Shown piece by piece: positions 51,649 to 53,675 of a stretch of 53,675 bases of DNA. This DNA is from Acidobacteriota bacterium (GTDB taxonomy: Bacteria > Acidobacteriota > Vicinamibacteria > Vicinamibacterales > UBA8438): NCBI GenBank assembly GCA_011523845.1, contig WTFV01000217.1:1-53675 (forward strand). Direction: 5' to 3'. Both the position numbers and the translations under genes were made by a program. Below the pieces are notes generated by a model. The model saw only the letters and a list, made by a program, of their open reading frames with translations. It made no database searches and had not been told where the DNA came from. Position 1 is the first letter of the stretch; each line of letters opens with the position of its first letter.

Positions 51649-52652
51649 CGCCACCGACCCTGACACTGCCGCCACCGGCCGAGACTCTGTGGCAGGCAGT
51701 CAGCGAGACGGTGCGCGAAGAACTGCGGAGCATGAACGACCGGCAAACGCAGTACGCCATTGGCGGAGGCTCGATCCTGGCGGCACGATGGAAGCACCGG
51801 GATAGCTGCGACATCGACCTGGTCGTCCATCCGGACACGGCGTTGGGCATGCTCGCCGAGGCCAACAACCCGGCTGCGCAATTCGAAGCGCGAATGCGCG
51901 CACTGGGAGGAAAGCCTGCGTTCTACCCGATGGCCCGGCTATGGACGGTTTCGTTCGACAAGGGCGAGCGGAAACTGGACCTGTGGGCGACCGCGCCGCT
52001 GCTCGGCGCAGGCCAGCAAGCGTGCACGATCGCCGGCAGATTGGAAACAGCGTTGTCGAGCGCTCAAATCCTGCGCGGCAAGCTGGAACGGGCCGAGGAG
52101 CCGTTGGCTCGAGACGTCTTCGACATCATCAAGGCGCACGAGAAAGAGCCGCAAGCCCTCGAGGCCGCCGTCAACGCGATAAGCCGAGAGGCGGCAGAGA
52201 GCATCGCACAGAACTATCACTGGGCAGCCCCGACAATCGCAGCGGACGCCGAGAAGTCACTGCGGGGCGTCCCGGAACACGAACGAATCCAACCGAGACA
52301 GCTTGGCAACCGGGCGGCGCACGCGATCGGCAACGCGTTGTACACGACCTGCCGGATCCAGACACGCAACGGCGCCATCGAGGTGACCACGGCGACGAAC
52401 GCACGAGGCGAAGAGACCATTCGCATCGAGCCGAACAACGCCGAGCACGACTTCGAAGCCACAGGACTGAGCGCCCACCTGCAACCCAAGGGACCGGGCG
52501 CGAAGGCGCTGCTGGACTACGCGCGAACAGCCTGCCGGCAACAGCGCGACAGGATGGTGTTCGAAGCCGACGCGGACGGAGTAAGGGCGTGGCGAACCGC
52601 AAGTGCCGGGATGAACCTGACACCAGGAAACCCGGCAGGCACCGAAGAGTGA
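51645..52652 (+). CDS. AbiEii-like nucleotidyltransferase
   Basis: A 335-residue protein. IGGGSILAARWKHRDSCDIDLVV (about 38-60) holds the GG(G/x)S and DxD of the AbiEii/MenT-like nucleotidyltransferase fold, in which NTPs are added to tRNA or other targets. LDLWATAPLL supplies the third acidic residue region, and the C-terminal half is helical with no known domain. It is encoded with a 4-base overlap after a small partner gene, the usual toxin-antitoxin layout. Base composition is somewhat richer in A than in flanking genes, hinting at transfer. Confidence 0.7.
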   Translation: MTPPTLTLPPPAETLWQAVSETVREELRSMNDRQTQYAIGGGSILAARWKHRDSCDIDLVVHPDTALGMLAEANNPAAQFEARMRALGGKPAFYPMARLWTVSFDKGERKLDLWATAPLLGAGQQACTIAGRLETALSSAQILRGKLERAEEPLARDVFDIIKAHEKEPQALEAAVNAISREAAESIAQNYHWAAPTIAADAEKSLRGVPEHERIQPRQLGNRAAHAIGNALYTTCRIQTRNGAIEVTTATNARGEETIRIEPNNAEHDFEATGLSAHLQPKGPGAKALLDYARTACRQQRDRMVFEADADGVRAWRTASAGMNLTPGNPAGTEE

Positions 52653-52940
52653 TTCGAAACGAGAAGAACAGCGACCGCGTCGTCCGCCAGGGGCCAGGGC
52701 TGGGCCAGGGCCACGGGTCGAGCATGCCAACGACGCACAGGACGCGCTGCTGCAAAGGCAGGTTCGCATCCACGGATGGCGTGGAACACGCCTGCTCCTG
52801 ACGTGAAATCCGTGAGCCGCCCGGACGTACTGCGCAACCGTGCGCTGGACCGAGACGAGCAGCCCGCTCACCCGCGCCGCATCCCCGGACTACGTGACCG
52901 AGCACTATCGGCGGGACACGTTCGGCCCGGACGCGGAGTC
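52653..52940. other. Intergenic gap with no recognisable feature
   Basis: Between the AbiEii-like gene and the convergent propeller gene, open frames exist on both strands but have no domain-like sequence, no good ribosome-binding site and no consistent codon pattern. I see no repeat or promoter. Confidence 0.5.
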
Positions 52941-53675
52941 TCACTCCAGGGCGACCACCAGGCGCCGCAGTTCCGTGACATGCGCCGCCTTGATGACTCC
53001 ACCGGCGCGAATCGCCTCGGCGTAGCGAGGTCGAATCCGCCCGGCCGCCGCGTAAGCCTGGTCGAGCGCCGTCCGAAGCTCCGTCAGATGAACCGCCCTG
53101 ATCGGTGTGACCCCGGAGAGAATGACCGGATCGGTCCACGAAAACGCTGACAGTCCGTTCGCAATGCGAAGATTGTCGATTCGGTCACGAAGCTCGGTAA
53201 CGTGGACCGTCCTGAAGGCCGTGACGCCGGCTTCCAATAGAGGATCGGTGAAAACCCGCCCGCCGCGCGGCATATGGTATGCGTACAGCTTCCCCCCGCC
53301 CGATACCCACATCGTCGTACCGTCGGACCAGATGGCCCTGGGCTCGGTGTTCCCCGCCGCCTTCAGGGTATCGAAATCCCTGTCGGGAACGCGGCCACCG
53401 GTCGGCCAGTCATAAGCGTACAGCTTGCCGTCCGCGGCGTCCGCCACCCACATCGTCTCCCCATCCGACCACAAGCCCGAAGGATTGGCATTCGCGGGAT
53501 CCAGGGCGAATTCCCTGTCGGGACCCGGCGGTGGTCCAAAACCATCCCAAGCATCCGCCGCCAAGTCATGGCCATACAGCTTCGGCGCGGTCCTCTCGCC
53601 GAGCGCCACGTTGCCGCCGCCCGCCGGGATCCACATCGTTGCACCGTCCGACCACAAGTCGCCACCCTCGCCCGG
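52941..53675 (-). CDS. Secreted beta-propeller protein with AVHxTELR repeats (5' end outside the window)
   Basis: Only the C-terminal 244 residues are present; the frame is open to the right edge. The N-terminal part seen contains about three propeller blades of the form LWSDGxTMWVxxxxxGKLYAY. The C-terminus contains three repeats: TAFRTVHVTELRDRID, TPIRAVHLTELRTALD and GVIKAAHVTELRRLVV. Both repeat types occur in exported proteins of Acidobacteriota and marine bacteria. The C-terminal repeats probably act as an attachment or sorting module; this is inference. Confidence 0.75.
   Translation of the reverse strand, partial: PGEGGDLWSDGATMWIPAGGGNVALGERTAPKLYGHDLAADAWDGFGPPPGPDREFALDPANANPSGLWSDGETMWVADAADGKLYAYDWPTGGRVPDRDFDTLKAAGNTEPRAIWSDGTTMWVSGGGKLYAYHMPRGGRVFTDPLLEAGVTAFRTVHVTELRDRIDNLRIANGLSAFSWTDPVILSGVTPIRAVHLTELRTALDQAYAAAGRIRPRYAEAIRAGGVIKAAHVTELRRLVVALE

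Overview
The window is GC-rich (roughly 65-70 percent) bacterial chromosome. It has very tight gene packing, many 4-base ATGA or GTGA stop/start overlaps and frequent GTG starts. The gene mix points to Acidobacteriota, probably a Vicinamibacteria-like lineage. It includes an ankyrin gene beside a DUF1592/DUF1552 secreted pair, egtB-egtD, class II nrdJ, a tRNA-Leu-tig-clpP-clpX-lon block, and a secreted protein with 'WSDGxTMWV' propeller repeats and 'AVHxTELR' C-terminal repeats. This assignment is inferred from gene content only; no 16S gene is present.

Layout. 1-2.6 kb (minus strand): an accessory cassette of a nucleotidyltransferase, a HEPN-like partner and a DUF429-type RNase H-fold protein with a C-terminal zinc finger. 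2.6-8.2 kb: a secreted ankyrin protein, divergent from a DUF1592 cytochrome-like protein and a Tat-exported DUF1552 protein, closed by a strong terminator hairpin. 8.4-9.0 kb: a PIN-domain toxin-antitoxin pair. 9.2-11.8 kb: a small zinc-ribbon protein, an ABC ATPase and a fused permease/substrate-binding protein built like the EgtV/EgtU ergothioneine importer. 11.9-15.9 kb: TerB-like protein, then convergent perM, egtD and egtB. 16.0-23.2 kb: tRNA-Leu(UAG), tig, clpP, clpX, lon, a tandem MITE-like repeat, engB and rpmE. 23.3-25.7 kb: an SDR oxidoreductase, an MqsRA-like toxin-antitoxin pair and a small membrane protein. 25.8-30.0 kb: nrdJ with a candidate paired NrdR operator, and a CPBP protease.

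30.0-50.9 kb is almost entirely minus-strand. Read in transcription order it holds: ECF sigma factor, anti-sigma factor, secreted protein, lipoprotein, APC permease, hslV, hslU, FN3-type lipoprotein, FAH hydrolase, TalC-type aldolase, acyl-CoA carboxylase (beta, biotin carboxylase, biotin carrier), TamB, an Omp85 protein (TamA/BamA) and a SurA-N-like protein. Most of these genes overlap or lie within 40 bases of each other, which suggests a long transcript linking protein quality control, CoA-ester carboxylation and outer-membrane biogenesis. 51.2-52.7 kb: a further accessory pair with an AbiEii-like nucleotidyltransferase. The right edge cuts a secreted beta-propeller gene.

The points most worth following are: an EgtUV-like importer next to ergothioneine biosynthesis genes; the MNT/HEPN/DUF429-zinc-finger cassette; two unannotated repeat families (a tandem TA-flanked element touching the lon stop codon, and a roughly 110-base dispersed element present at least five times); and the 31-base-spaced operator pair upstream of nrdJ.
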